Part shown: one piece after another, positions 8,555 through 17,525 of the stretch
Position numbering within the stretch: position 1 is the first letter of the stretch
Layout: each line of letters opens with the position of its first letter
Assembly (NCBI GenBank): GCA_023807065.1
Contig: JAJJLU010000558.1
Span: 1-31,707, forward strand
Direction: 5' to 3'
Source of the DNA: Isotricha intestinalis
Taxonomy: Eukaryota; Ciliophora; Litostomatea; Vestibuliferida; Isotrichidae
DNA length: 31,707 nucleotides
Program-made: the position numbers and the translations under genes
Notes under the pieces: model-generated
The model's database searches: none
What the model was told of the DNA's origin: nothing
Seen by the model: the letters and a program-made list of their open reading frames with translations, nothing else

Positions 8555-9018
8555 TTAATTCATCATACCTTTAAACATGCGATTAATATTAATAACTTTA
8601 TAGGTTTTGAAATTAGATATATCTAAATAAGCCAAAGAAATACATTCTGCAAACATTTCACTCATATCTGTTATATTATAAGTTTCAAAGTTTGATAAAT
8701 CAAAAGATTTTATACTTGAGCATTTATAAAACATATGATTCATATCAGTGACTTTTTTAGTATAGGATAAATCTAAAATTTGAAAAAGTGGAACATATAT
8801 AAAACAACTCATATCTGTAATTAATTTTGTATCAAATTTTGTCAAATCAATACTTTTAAGTAAATTACAATTAAAAAACATTCCCCTCACATTCATTATC
8901 TTTTTTTGTTCTCTTATAACAATTTCTTTTATTTTTTTGACTTCTTCTTCATTGCTTTTTGTTCTTTGTATGATTTCTCTATCGACATGCACTATAAATT
9001 TATATTTTAATATTAACT
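8555..9018 (-). CDS. Short BspA-type (DUF285) leucine-rich repeat protein
   Basis: About 145 residues carrying four 23-26-residue repeats of the BspA/DUF285 type, each of the form MF-x2-C-x2-L/I-x2-(F/L)DLSNF-x-T-x3-TDM. The second repeat (about 64-86) is degenerate and lacks the MF-x2-C opening; a fifth begins with MFKG and stops. The continuous reading frame begins with GTG at 8990-8992 and has no ATG until residue 33. If a 26-nt GT-AG segment at 8992-9017 is removed, the A at 9018 joins TG at 8991-8990 and makes an ATG exactly in frame, with TAA a few codons upstream. I therefore place the start at 9018. Proteins of this repeat are surface or cytosolic binding proteins in bacteria and protists; this one has no signal peptide. 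It is short, so a truncated gene copy is possible. Confidence 0.62.
8992..9017 (-). other. Candidate 26-nt intron splitting the start codon
   Basis: On the coding (minus) strand the segment starts GTTAATATTA and ends AAATTTATAG. The last ten bases are the same as the end of the 28-nt intron at 15023-15050. Removal joins A to TG and creates an in-frame ATG for the leucine-rich repeat gene. Confidence 0.55.
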
Positions 9019-9205
9019 TTTCCCTTTTTTTTATGTCTAAAATTAAATATTTGATTGTTCATAGAAGAAGCAAACTCTTGAGTTAATATCAAATAAATTT
9101 CAAATTTAATTTGATGAATTTATTTATAATTTTATAAAAAATTTAAAAATTAAATTGGATAATTTAACGATTTTAACGAAAACGAAAATAATTTAAAATA
9201 TTTAT

Positions 9206-10783
9206 TCATTGAAATAAAATACTTAAAAAATCCTTGATTGATTTCAAAACAATATTTTTATAAAATATTAAGTCATGATACTGAAGACTTAATTATTAGG
9301 TATTGAATTTTAACCTCAAAGTTTGGAAATTATAATAAATTGTTTCAATACTAATACTTTTAAAGATTTTATAGCAATATTTTTGAAAAATTATCACTTG
9401 TGGATAATTTTTTTGTATAAATAAAGGTAAAAAATACTGATACAATTTAAATTTAACAAAAATCACTTTTTGATTACTATCATTATTTTTTATGCTATTA
9501 ATTGGATTTTTAAATTTATATATTGAATTTAAATTAATTTCAGAATTTTCAATATTAATTACTTTGTTGACTGAATTCATTTGATAATTGGAATTAGAAT
9601 TCTTAACTTTTATATCATTATTACTGATTTTGATGTTAGGAAAATTATTATTAATATCTATATTAAAGTTTAAATTTCTTTTTTTTATTTGATAATTAAA
9701 AATAGATGTATTAATAATATCTATTTTAATAGCTCTACTAGTAATAAATTTGACCAATGCTTTAGTGCATATATATATTATATTTATTATTACTTGAATA
9801 TTTGCTGCTATTTCAGGAATTTTTAAATATTTTCTATCGATTTTTGTTGTTTTATCTAATAAATAAAAATTAATTTGTCCAAATTTTTCTCCAAGAAATG
9901 AATTCTCTAAAGAAAAATCACATGAAAATTTTTCAAGGTTATAAACTTCATATCTATTTATATGTTCAAAAAAAAGACCATTATCAGAAATATATTCAAT
10001 TTTAGAAAAATAAAAATTAAATTCTTTTAATAAACTGTTGGAAAAATGTATTTTTTCATATTTTAAAGAAGGAAAAATTGGATTTGAATAATTATAATTA
10101 TCATAACTTATTTCAACAAAAAATAAATTAACATAACCAGAATATAAGTTGTTAGATTGAGATTCAAAGGAAGCACAATTATCATATTTAGTCTCATTTA
10201 GACATAAAAAAAAATCAATAGATAATATTGAAGAATCTAATTGACCATTTCTTCCTTGTAAATAAATTGCTTTTGTTGAATCTATGCAATAATAATTAGT
10301 AAAATTAAATGTTTCATAATTCATTAAAAGTGAAGAATAATTTTCTATTAATAATGTTTCATTACAATGATTATATTTAATTTTTTCATTGAAAATTCCT
10401 GATTCATTTGAAAATCTATAATTTATATTTAATCTAAAATCATAATCTGCTATTGAAGATTGATTATCATTCCTTATCAATGAAAAAAAAATTGGATAAT
10501 ATAGTAAATTCATTTTTGAAGATTGATGATATTCTGAATATATAATTGAAAATTTTTTTTTTGAAAATAAATCATTAAGTTGGAATGAAGCGTAAACTAT
10601 GAAAATAATTATTGAAATAATTCCTGAAAATAATCCAAGTTTAGTTGTAATCTTTTTTTTTCCTTTAAAATAAAGTGGAAATTCATGCGAATAAATATCA
10701 AACATATCAAAAAGATAATCACTAAACATTTTTTTTTTAAATAAATTTTCATCTGGGAACCTTTTTGAGTTTATATTATTCAT
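9206..10783 (-). CDS. Two-span membrane protein, ciliate-type family
   Basis: A membrane protein of unknown function. The N-terminus has the sequence FDIYSHEFPLYFKGKKKITT and then a hydrophobic segment at about 47-70. A large loop with many Asn-X-Ser/Thr sites and four or more cysteines follows. A second hydrophobic segment lies at about 325-348, and an Asn-rich tail leads to a short helical end (SISIETIYYNF). This layout recalls a large family of putative transmembrane proteins that I associate with ciliates; I do not know a function for it. The continuous frame ends at TAA 9296-9298 (495 residues). A 27-nt GT-AG segment at 9288-9314, when removed, replaces the last five residues with about 26 others and ends at TGA 9206-9208 (516 residues). 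The new tail is helical and fits how I recall the family ending, so I prefer it, but the unspliced form is not excluded. Confidence 0.6.
9288..9314 (-). other. Candidate 27-nt intron near the 3' end
   Basis: On the coding strand it begins GTTAAAATTC and ends AATAATTAAG, and contains CTAAT, a possible branch site, near its 3' end. It holds the in-frame TAA that would otherwise end the membrane protein. Exons of 1469 and 82 nt sum to a multiple of three. Confidence 0.42.
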
Positions 10784-11159
10784 TAATTTATTTATTTATT
10801 ATTTATTTATTTTATTTTTAATGAATTTTCAATAAAATATTTTGAAAAATAATTATTTCATAAATTTTAATCATTGAATTTTTTGTTTTGAATTACATTT
10901 TTTAATTTTCTTTTTTTTTAAAATAATTTTTTTCGTTTAGTTTTTTATCTACAAATTAAATAATTAAAAAAATGAATAATTGATTATTTAATTTAATTTA
11001 TATGTATCTTTTTTCCTTTGTGATGAGATTAATCTTCCAAAAAAAAAAATAATTATTTAAAATATACAAAATCATTTACGTCATCAAAATTTATGTTTTT
11101 TACACACAGATAAAAAAACAAAATAAAAAAAAGAAAATCATAATATTTTTTATTTTAAA
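10784..11159. promoter_or_regulatory. Divergent intergenic region (376 bp)
   Basis: This gap separates the starts of the membrane protein (minus) and acyl-CoA synthetase (plus), so it must carry both 5' regions. It is composed of poly-A/T tracts with a slightly less AT-rich patch, TCATTTACGTCATCA, at about 11071-11085 that contains ACGTCA, the core of CRE-like sites in other eukaryotes. I cannot say that it is used here. No gene is seen. Confidence 0.4.
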
Positions 11160-13241
11160 ATGGGAAATTATCAAGTATATGGAGAAAAAAACCCTCTTCC
11201 TTATGGAATATTTAAAGACGAACCAGCAAAAAAAGGAGAATCAAAAATATTGAGAAGCCCTTATAATATAAACAAACCTTTACCAACATCAACTAAAAAA
11301 AATTTAAATACATTAATAGATGCTTTTGAAAATAATTTAAAAAATACTCCTGAAAAAAAATTTATAGGAACAAGAGCTCATATTGAAGGAGAAAAATTTG
11401 ATAACTTTTATAATTGGAAAACATATAAAGAAACAAATGAATTAATTCATCAATTCATTTTTGCAATAGAAAAATTAAATTTTTGTCCTGAAATTGAGTA
11501 TGAAAATACAAAATATAAATTTTTGGGAATTTATAGTAAAAATAGAGAAGAATGGGTAATTTCTTACTTAGGTTGCCAATTAAATTCTATTACTGTTGTT
11601 ACTTTATACGATACTTTAGGTGTAAATGCTATTGAATTTATTTTAAAACAAACAGAATTAACAACTGTTGTCATTGAAAGTAATGTTTTGCAAAAAATAT
11701 GTAAATTAAAGACTGAAAATAAATTAGGAAATTTAATTAATTTAATAGTATTAAATGATTTAGAAGATAAAAAAGAAATTATTAATCAAAATATTGAAAA
11801 ATGTAAAGAATTAGGATTTACAGTATATAAATATGAAGATTTTATAAATTTAGGAAAAGAAAATTTAAATGATGAAGAAATAAAAAAAAATTTAAAAAAA
11901 TCTATTCCAGAAACATATACCACAATTTGTTATACAAGTGGAACCACTGGGAATCCTAAAGGAGCCATGATAAAAAATAGATGTTTATTAAATGGAGTTT
12001 ATGCTGTTGATCCAATTGGAAGAACAGTAAAAAACACAGATATATATTATTCTTTTTTGCCTCTTGCCCATATAATGGAACAATTAATTTTTGCAGCTAA
12101 TTTATATTATTCTTCCCAATATGGATTTTTCAGTGGAAGTCCGAAAAGAATTTTAGAAGATTGTCAAATTTTAAAGCCAACATTTTTTTGTTGTGTCCCA
12201 AGAATATTAACAAGAATATATGATGAAATAAATAAAAAAATATCTCTGATGGAATTTCCAATGAAAAATATAATAAAAGAAGCAATTCGTCAAAAAATGA
12301 ATAACTATGAAAAATATGGTATATTAACTCACTCATTATATGATAAAATAATATTTTCAAAGTTTAGAAATATTTTAGGAGGAAATTTACAATGGATACT
12401 CGTAGGTTCAGCACCAATTGAAAAAAAAATAATAAATTACCTAAGAATAATATTTTCAATTCCAATAACAGAAGGATATGGTCAAACAGAAGATTGTGCA
12501 TCAGCATTATTATCAAATGTAAAAGATACTTCAAGTGGTCATTTAGGAGGAGTAAATACTCCAATTGAATTAAAATTAATTGATGTACCTAGTTTAAATT
12601 ATTATACAGATAATTTTAATAAAGAAACTAAATTAATTGAGCCAAAAGGAGAAATATGTATTAGAGGAGATATACTTTTTGATGGTTATTTTAAAGATAA
12701 AGAAAAAACTGAAGAAACATTAGATAAAGATGGTTGGTTACATTCTGGTGATATTGGAGTTATTTTAACTAACCATGGTAATGCTATTAAAATTATTGAT
12801 AGAGTTAAAAATATATTTAAATTAAGTCAAGGAGAATATATTGCTCCTGAAAAAATTCAGAATTTATTAGTTGAAAGTAAATTCATTAGTCAAGTTTATA
12901 TTCATGGAGAAAGCTTATTTTCTTTTTTAGTTGCAATTGTTGTTCCTGAAATAAAAGAATGTGAAATTTTTTTAAAAAGTATTGGAATCGAATGTGAAAA
13001 TGAAAATGATGTTGAAAAATATTTTGATAATATTTTGCTAAAAAAAAAAATATTGGAAGATATGGAAATAATAGGAAGGAAAAATGATCTAAAAGGATTT
13101 GAATTAGTTAAACAAATTTATATCACAAAAGAACCCTTCACAATTGAAAATAACTTATTAACTCCTACTTTAAAAATTAAATCTTCTGAAGTAAGAAAAA
13201 AATATGCAAAAGAAATTGAAGAAATGTATAGAGTTATTTAG
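11160..13241 (+). CDS. Long-chain fatty acid-CoA ligase
   Basis: A 693-residue enzyme that activates long-chain fatty acids to acyl-CoA with ATP and CoA, via an acyl-adenylate. All adenylate-forming motifs are present: the phosphate loop YTSGTTGNPKG at 258-268, the adenine-site GYGQTED at 439-445, the ATP/Mg aspartate motif GWLHSGD at 525-531, and the long-chain ACSL block DRVKNIFKLSQGEYIAPEK at 547-565, with the catalytic lysine expected near the C-terminus (TPTLKIKSSEVRKKY). Length agrees with eukaryotic ACSL enzymes. I see no clear N-terminal membrane anchor, so it may be peripheral on ER, peroxisome or lipid droplets. The start MGNYQVYG is preceded by an A-rich stretch; a Gly at position 2 leaves room for N-myristoylation, which is only a possibility. 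Stop is TAG. Confidence 0.95.
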   Translation: MGNYQVYGEKNPLPYGIFKDEPAKKGESKILRSPYNINKPLPTSTKKNLNTLIDAFENNLKNTPEKKFIGTRAHIEGEKFDNFYNWKTYKETNELIHQFIFAIEKLNFCPEIEYENTKYKFLGIYSKNREEWVISYLGCQLNSITVVTLYDTLGVNAIEFILKQTELTTVVIESNVLQKICKLKTENKLGNLINLIVLNDLEDKKEIINQNIEKCKELGFTVYKYEDFINLGKENLNDEEIKKNLKKSIPETYTTICYTSGTTGNPKGAMIKNRCLLNGVYAVDPIGRTVKNTDIYYSFLPLAHIMEQLIFAANLYYSSQYGFFSGSPKRILEDCQILKPTFFCCVPRILTRIYDEINKKISLMEFPMKNIIKEAIRQKMNNYEKYGILTHSLYDKIIFSKFRNILGGNLQWILVGSAPIEKKIINYLRIIFSIPITEGYGQTEDCASALLSNVKDTSSGHLGGVNTPIELKLIDVPSLNYYTDNFNKETKLIEPKGEICIRGDILFDGYFKDKEKTEETLDKDGWLHSGDIGVILTNHGNAIKIIDRVKNIFKLSQGEYIAPEKIQNLLVESKFISQVYIHGESLFSFLVAIVVPEIKECEIFLKSIGIECENENDVEKYFDNILLKKKILEDMEIIGRKNDLKGFELVKQIYITKEPFTIENNLLTPTLKIKSSEVRKKYAKEIEEMYRVI

Positions 13242-13674
13242 TCAACTTAGAATTTTAAATTTTATTTATGATATAAATGTCAATATAAAAAAAAGTTAAA
13301 AATTAATTTAAATTGAATATATTTATAAATTACATTAATTTCAATGCTTTACTTTAAATGATTAAATATTTTTAATCATATATTAATTTTTTTAATTAAT
13401 CAATTATTATTTTTTTTATTAATGGCTTAAATATAATAAAAATTCAAGATCTCTATTACTATGAGAAATAGACAAAAATAAATAGATTTTTAACTTTGAA
13501 ATTTATCAATCAAATTTCTTTTAACTAAAATATTTTTGAACAATTTTTAACTTTTAATAATCTTTAATTTCTAATCAAACAAAAAAAAAAATAAAAATAG
13601 ATTACTAATTTCAAAAAATAAATATCTCAATTAATTTCACATTTAAACATTAAAATAAGAAATTTAATAAAAAT
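13242..13674. other. Intergenic region, no gene seen
   Basis: About 430 bases between two plus-strand genes. It is nearly all A and T, with no open frame of note on either strand. It should contain the 3' end of the acyl-CoA synthetase transcript and the promoter of the next gene. Confidence 0.5.
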
Positions 13675-14568
13675 ATGAATGATGACTACCCTCTGAGTTT
13701 AATTGAAAATAATGATGATAGTCATGTTGATTGTGAAATATTCAATGAAATGTTTTTTTTTCGAGATAACGGGAATATAATAAAAGAACAATTGATTGGG
13801 AAACAAGAAAAAGAAGAAAATATCTATAAAAATGTTCCTGAAAAAGTTACTGCTCAAACTGAAAATGAAGAAACATTCGAAAAACAGGAAAAAATAAATA
13901 ATACTGTTAAAATTATATATCCGGATGACAATAAAGGGAATATCAAGAAAAAGGGAAGGAAAAAAAATGCAGAAAAAACCCCATTCGAATGTTATAATAA
14001 TGATCATAATAAATTTAAGCCTGATAATATTAGAATTAAAATTAAATCTCATTATCATAATTTTATTATTAATTTTTTCAATGAATTAATCAGATATCAT
14101 TATAAATTTCAAAGATATAAATTTAGAAAAATTGAATATATGATTACAAAGGATGTTACTATAAGAAATAATATTTCATTAATGGATATGAATTTAGGAG
14201 ATTTTTTATCTCAAAATGTCTCAAGAAAATATAAATGTGAAACAGATGTAAATAAGCAAATTGTAAATAATCTTAAGTTAGTATTTCAAGATATTTTTAG
14301 TTTCACATATTCTGATTTTTATAAAAAAGTATATACCAATCCTAATGTTAAGGAAATTAAAAAAAAATTTGGATTAAAAAAAAATATTAAATATTTTTAT
14401 GATTTTGTTAATGGAATAAAAGATGAAAATTATAAAACTGTTTTAATTGAAATTGCAAACAAACATTTTATTGAGACATATATTAATAACAAATCAAAAT
14501 ATGAAATTAAAAAAAATGACGATAATAATAATTCAAATTTTTTAAATAAAAAAAGAAAAAATAAATGA
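13675..14568 (+). CDS. Basic protein with AT-hook-like motif, function unknown
   Basis: A 297-residue protein I do not recognise with certainty. Residues 1-85 are acidic and polar. Residues 91-98 (KKKGRKKN) resemble an AT-hook or nuclear localisation signal, though the canonical GRP core is not present. Residues 115-285 form a compact, well-ordered-looking region: PDNIRIKIKSHYHNFIINFF, then a helical Phe/Tyr/Lys-rich part, SLMDMNLGDFLSQNVSRKYK, and a C-terminal helical stretch. The tail KKRKNK at 292-297 is again basic. I have an impression of similar proteins in other protists but cannot name a family. A nuclear, possibly DNA-binding role is inference from the basic motifs. The codon use looks like that of neighbours. 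Stop is TGA. It lies between the acyl-CoA synthetase and a convergent gene. Confidence 0.6.
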   Translation: MNDDYPLSLIENNDDSHVDCEIFNEMFFFRDNGNIIKEQLIGKQEKEENIYKNVPEKVTAQTENEETFEKQEKINNTVKIIYPDDNKGNIKKKGRKKNAEKTPFECYNNDHNKFKPDNIRIKIKSHYHNFIINFFNELIRYHYKFQRYKFRKIEYMITKDVTIRNNISLMDMNLGDFLSQNVSRKYKCETDVNKQIVNNLKLVFQDIFSFTYSDFYKKVYTNPNVKEIKKKFGLKKNIKYFYDFVNGIKDENYKTVLIEIANKHFIETYINNKSKYEIKKNDDNNNSNFLNKKRKNK

Positions 14569-14784
14569 TTAATTAACACTGAAATTTTAATATTAAAATT
14601 TAAAGAAAAATATAAGTATATTTTAAAATAATATACAATGAAACGTAAACAGAGTTATAAAAACTAATTTTAAAAAAGATTTAATATATTATAAAAAATA
14701 TATTAATAATAAATGGTCTTAAAGTATTTAATATAAATATATAAATATTGAAAAAATTCAAAAAAAAATATAATTATAATAAAA

Positions 14785-16432
14785 TTATTCTTTATTAAAT
14801 TTTAAATGATCATTCATTTTTAAGATATCATCAGTATATTTATATTCAATATCACGAATATATTTATCTATTTCTTGGATTTTTTCAATGTTTCTATTAT
14901 CAACATTTCCATACGTTTGTGTTTTAATAATTAAATTATGTATTTTTTCCGGTATACACATTTTAGAAGTATTTTGTTTAAATCTTATTGAATATCCATG
15001 TAAATTAGCACCATTTTTTGTACTATAAATTTAATATAAAAATAATATACTTTTGTTTTTCTGGAAAATTTTTATTATATTTTTTTAAATAATCGTATAT
15101 TTCATTTTCACTTTCTTCAAAATTTTTTTTTTTTACTTCTTCATATAAATTATTTATATCTTCTTCCATTTGAATTTCATGTAATTTCTTCATTTTTTTA
15201 TTCATTCTTGTACTTATATCTTTATAATATTGATTATTATTATTTTGATTTACCATTACACTTTTTCTAAAAGAATTTGGTTTAAAACTTAAAACAAGAG
15301 GTTCATTCATCATCATACTATTATGATTTCTACTTTTTTTTATTGATTGAGATTTTGTTAATGTTTTTAAATTAATTTTATTCGTATTTTCTTTTTTTTT
15401 TTTGGATATTTCAATTTCATTTTCATTTGCCTTATCATTTTCTATAATATTTTTTGATTTATCATTTTCTTCATTACTATTATCAGAGTAATTATTTTCT
15501 TCATTTTCAGTATTTTCCCTTACAAATTGTTTTAAATTATTACTAAAATTAACATTTAAATTCTGACTTTTAGTTTTTTTATGTTTTATAGTAAAATTTG
15601 TTTCAACAGTGGAATTTAATTTTGATTTAGATAAATTATTAATAATATCAAAATAACTTGTTCTAGTTGAAGAAATAATATTTTGATAATCACCATTATT
15701 ATATCCATCATAATAACTTATTGTTTTATATTCATTATTAGAATTAAAATTCATATCTTCAATTGTTTTTCTTGTTTGTTTAATTTCTTTTTTTAAATTT
15801 CTTATTCTTTCAGTATAATTATAATAAGGGAAAAAATCATCATCTTCTTCAATAAAATTATCTTTAAATTTAACTTCTCTGTTAAATTTGAAATTTTCAT
15901 TTTTATGATGTCCTTTTAAAATATTATCTACTTTTTCTAAATATTGTTCAAGTTGTAGTCCTTCTTTTTTTCCAGTTATATTAAGTGTATTTTCATAATT
16001 ATTATTGTTTTCTAAAAAAATAGATTTTGTAAATAAATTATTATTTGTGTCTGAAAATAATTTATTTGTATCATAACCTTGATCTTTATATCTTTTTAAT
16101 AAATCTTGATATAATATTTTATCTCTTTTTATTTGTTTACTTACATTATTATCTATTGCAACTCCTTTATATCCTTTTGAAAAAGTTTTTGTTTCTTTTG
16201 ATATTTGTGATAAAAATAATTTTTTATTCTTTAAATTATTTTGAAAATCTATTAATTTATTTCTCATTATATCTTTGTTGGACTCTACTTTTTTTGCTTC
16301 ATATTTTGTTGGAACAAATTGTTCTGAAGTAAATAAATGAGGTTTTAATGCATTTCTAAAATTCCTTTGTGTATTATATGGTAATTTTAAAATTGCTCTT
16401 TCTAATTCTGGTGAGAAGTGTTTTTGTTTCAT
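14785..16432 (-). CDS. Spliced gene of unknown function, 539 residues
   Basis: The first exon (15051-16432) codes for about 460 residues. A continuous frame would add nine residues and stop at TAG 15023-15025, but that stop is the end of a 28-nt GT-AG intron. Splicing continues the frame through NTKNGANLHGYSIRF and 60-odd further well-formed residues to TAA at 14785-14787. The exons total 1620 nt, exactly 540 codons. The N-terminus (1-110) is basic and helical, with LKLPYNTQRNFRNALKPHLF. The middle (about 200-400) is Asn/Ser/Lys/Glu-rich low complexity. The C-terminal part is predicted helical, with conserved-looking IPEKIHNLIIKTQ. I see no catalytic motif, membrane segment or signal peptide. 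A cytoskeletal or structural role would fit this composition but is a guess. Its start is 83 bases from that of the divergent CID gene. Confidence 0.72.
15023..15050 (-). other. 28-nt spliceosomal mini-intron
   Basis: On the coding strand it begins GTATATTATT and ends AAATTTATAG. It interrupts an AAT codon (AA then T). Removal turns a premature TAG into a further 79 codons of sense sequence with normal amino-acid composition. It is the best-supported intron in the window. Confidence 0.82.
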
Positions 16433-16515
16433 TTTTTTTGAATATAATTTAATTTATCAATATTTTTTTCCAAATTTTGATTAAATAATTTTTAAAAATT
16501 ATTCATTTTTAAAAA
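16433..16515. promoter_or_regulatory. Compact 83-bp bidirectional promoter
   Basis: Only 83 bases separate the start codons of two divergent genes. The sequence is T-rich on one half and A-rich on the other, with no named element visible. Both 5' untranslated regions and both core promoters must fit here or overlap the genes. Confidence 0.55.
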
Positions 16516-17388
16516 ATGAGTCTGGAAACAATAAAATATCAAATTAAAGAAGAATTAATTGAGAACAATAAAATGGAAATTGAAGAAGAAAATAAAGATA
16601 AAACAGAAAATAATATTTTAAATATCCCAACTGAAGGAAGAGAATTGACAAAAGAAAAAAATTCTGTGATTATAGAAAATTTACAAAATAAAATTCAAAA
16701 TTTAGATATTTCACAAGAAAAAATAGAAAAAACTTCTTTATTTATATTAACAGAAATCTACTCTCATCCTCAATTATTAGATAATATAATTTTAATGATA
16801 AAAGAAAAAATTATTCATTATAATGGAAATTCAATTGAATTTTTATATTTAATAAGTGATATTTTAAATCGATTTAAATCAGATTCAAACATAAAACCAA
16901 TAAATATTAATTTAATAGATTGTTTTTATAATGAATTAATAAATATTATACCTTTTATGTCAAAAACATTAAATACTAAATTAAATCAAGAACTTAATAA
17001 ACTTTTTGTTATTTGGGAAAAATTGAAAATATTTTCAAAAGAACAAATTGAGGTTTTAAAATTTCATAAAACTCTATCTTTAGAACCTGAATTAAATGGT
17101 ACAAAACAGGAAAATGATATTTTATTTAATTTAATAAATAATAATATTTATTCTTTAGATAATTATTTATGTGAATATTCAAAAGAAATAGATGCTTTAG
17201 AAGGAACAGATGAAGACAACAAAAATAAACATAGAAAAAATATTTTAAAAATGACAAAAGATATTATAAGTGAACAAATGAAAGTTTATTTAAATCATAT
17301 TAAATATCTTAAACATTTAGATTCCATGCTTGATAAAATTTCAACTTTTAAGAATTATAATAAAGTTTTAGAAAATAATAAAATTTAA
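16516..17388 (+). CDS. Probable CID-domain protein (RPRD/Rtt103-like)
   Basis: A 290-residue protein. After an acidic N-terminus (1-50), residues 51-185 match the helical pattern of the CTD-interacting domain, which binds the phosphorylated tail of RNA polymerase II: a first part LQNKIQNLDISQEKIEKTSL (compare the L-x2-L-x2-SQ-x-SI pattern), then EFLYLISDILNRFKSD in the place of the LFLANDVIQ-type helix, and LNKLFVIWEKLKIFSKEQIE in the place of the terminal VL-x-IWEE-x2-VY helix. The remaining residues (200-290) are helical and charged, like the coiled coil of RPRD1 proteins. If right, it acts in the nucleus in transcription termination or CTD dephosphorylation. The match is by eye; ENTH/VHS-like folds are the main alternative because they share the same superhelix. 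Length is close to RPRD1 proteins. Confidence 0.6.
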   Translation: MSLETIKYQIKEELIENNKMEIEEENKDKTENNILNIPTEGRELTKEKNSVIIENLQNKIQNLDISQEKIEKTSLFILTEIYSHPQLLDNIILMIKEKIIHYNGNSIEFLYLISDILNRFKSDSNIKPININLIDCFYNELINIIPFMSKTLNTKLNQELNKLFVIWEKLKIFSKEQIEVLKFHKTLSLEPELNGTKQENDILFNLINNNIYSLDNYLCEYSKEIDALEGTDEDNKNKHRKNILKMTKDIISEQMKVYLNHIKYLKHLDSMLDKISTFKNYNKVLENNKI

Positions 17389-17525
17389 AAATTAAATAAT
17401 ATTTTTTTATGAATTCTAATTTATAGAAATTTTTTATTATATAAAAAAAGAACTCACATTTTTATTGTATTAATCAAAAATATTATTCATAGATTATTTT
17501 TAAAAATATTTAATATATATTAATA

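Noticed and set aside
8520..8570. A 49-nt GT-AG segment at the 3' end of the leucine-rich repeat gene as another intron
   Set aside because: Removing it gives a stop a few codons later and no continuation of the repeats, and its length is outside the 26-28 nt class seen elsewhere.
12130..12564. Two minus-strand frames of 76 and 66 codons inside acyl-CoA synthetase
   Set aside because: They are antisense to conserved adenylate-forming enzyme sequence and have no family resemblance.
13699..14058. 119-codon minus-strand frame opposite the 13675-14568 gene
   Set aside because: The plus-strand product has a globular-looking core and basic motifs; the reverse frame is only Ile/Phe-rich shadow and has no independent start context.
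16045..16332. 95-codon plus-strand frame rich in Leu, Tyr and Phe
   Set aside because: Antisense to the first exon of the spliced gene at 14785-16432; hydrophobic composition arises from reversing Lys/Asn/Glu codons.
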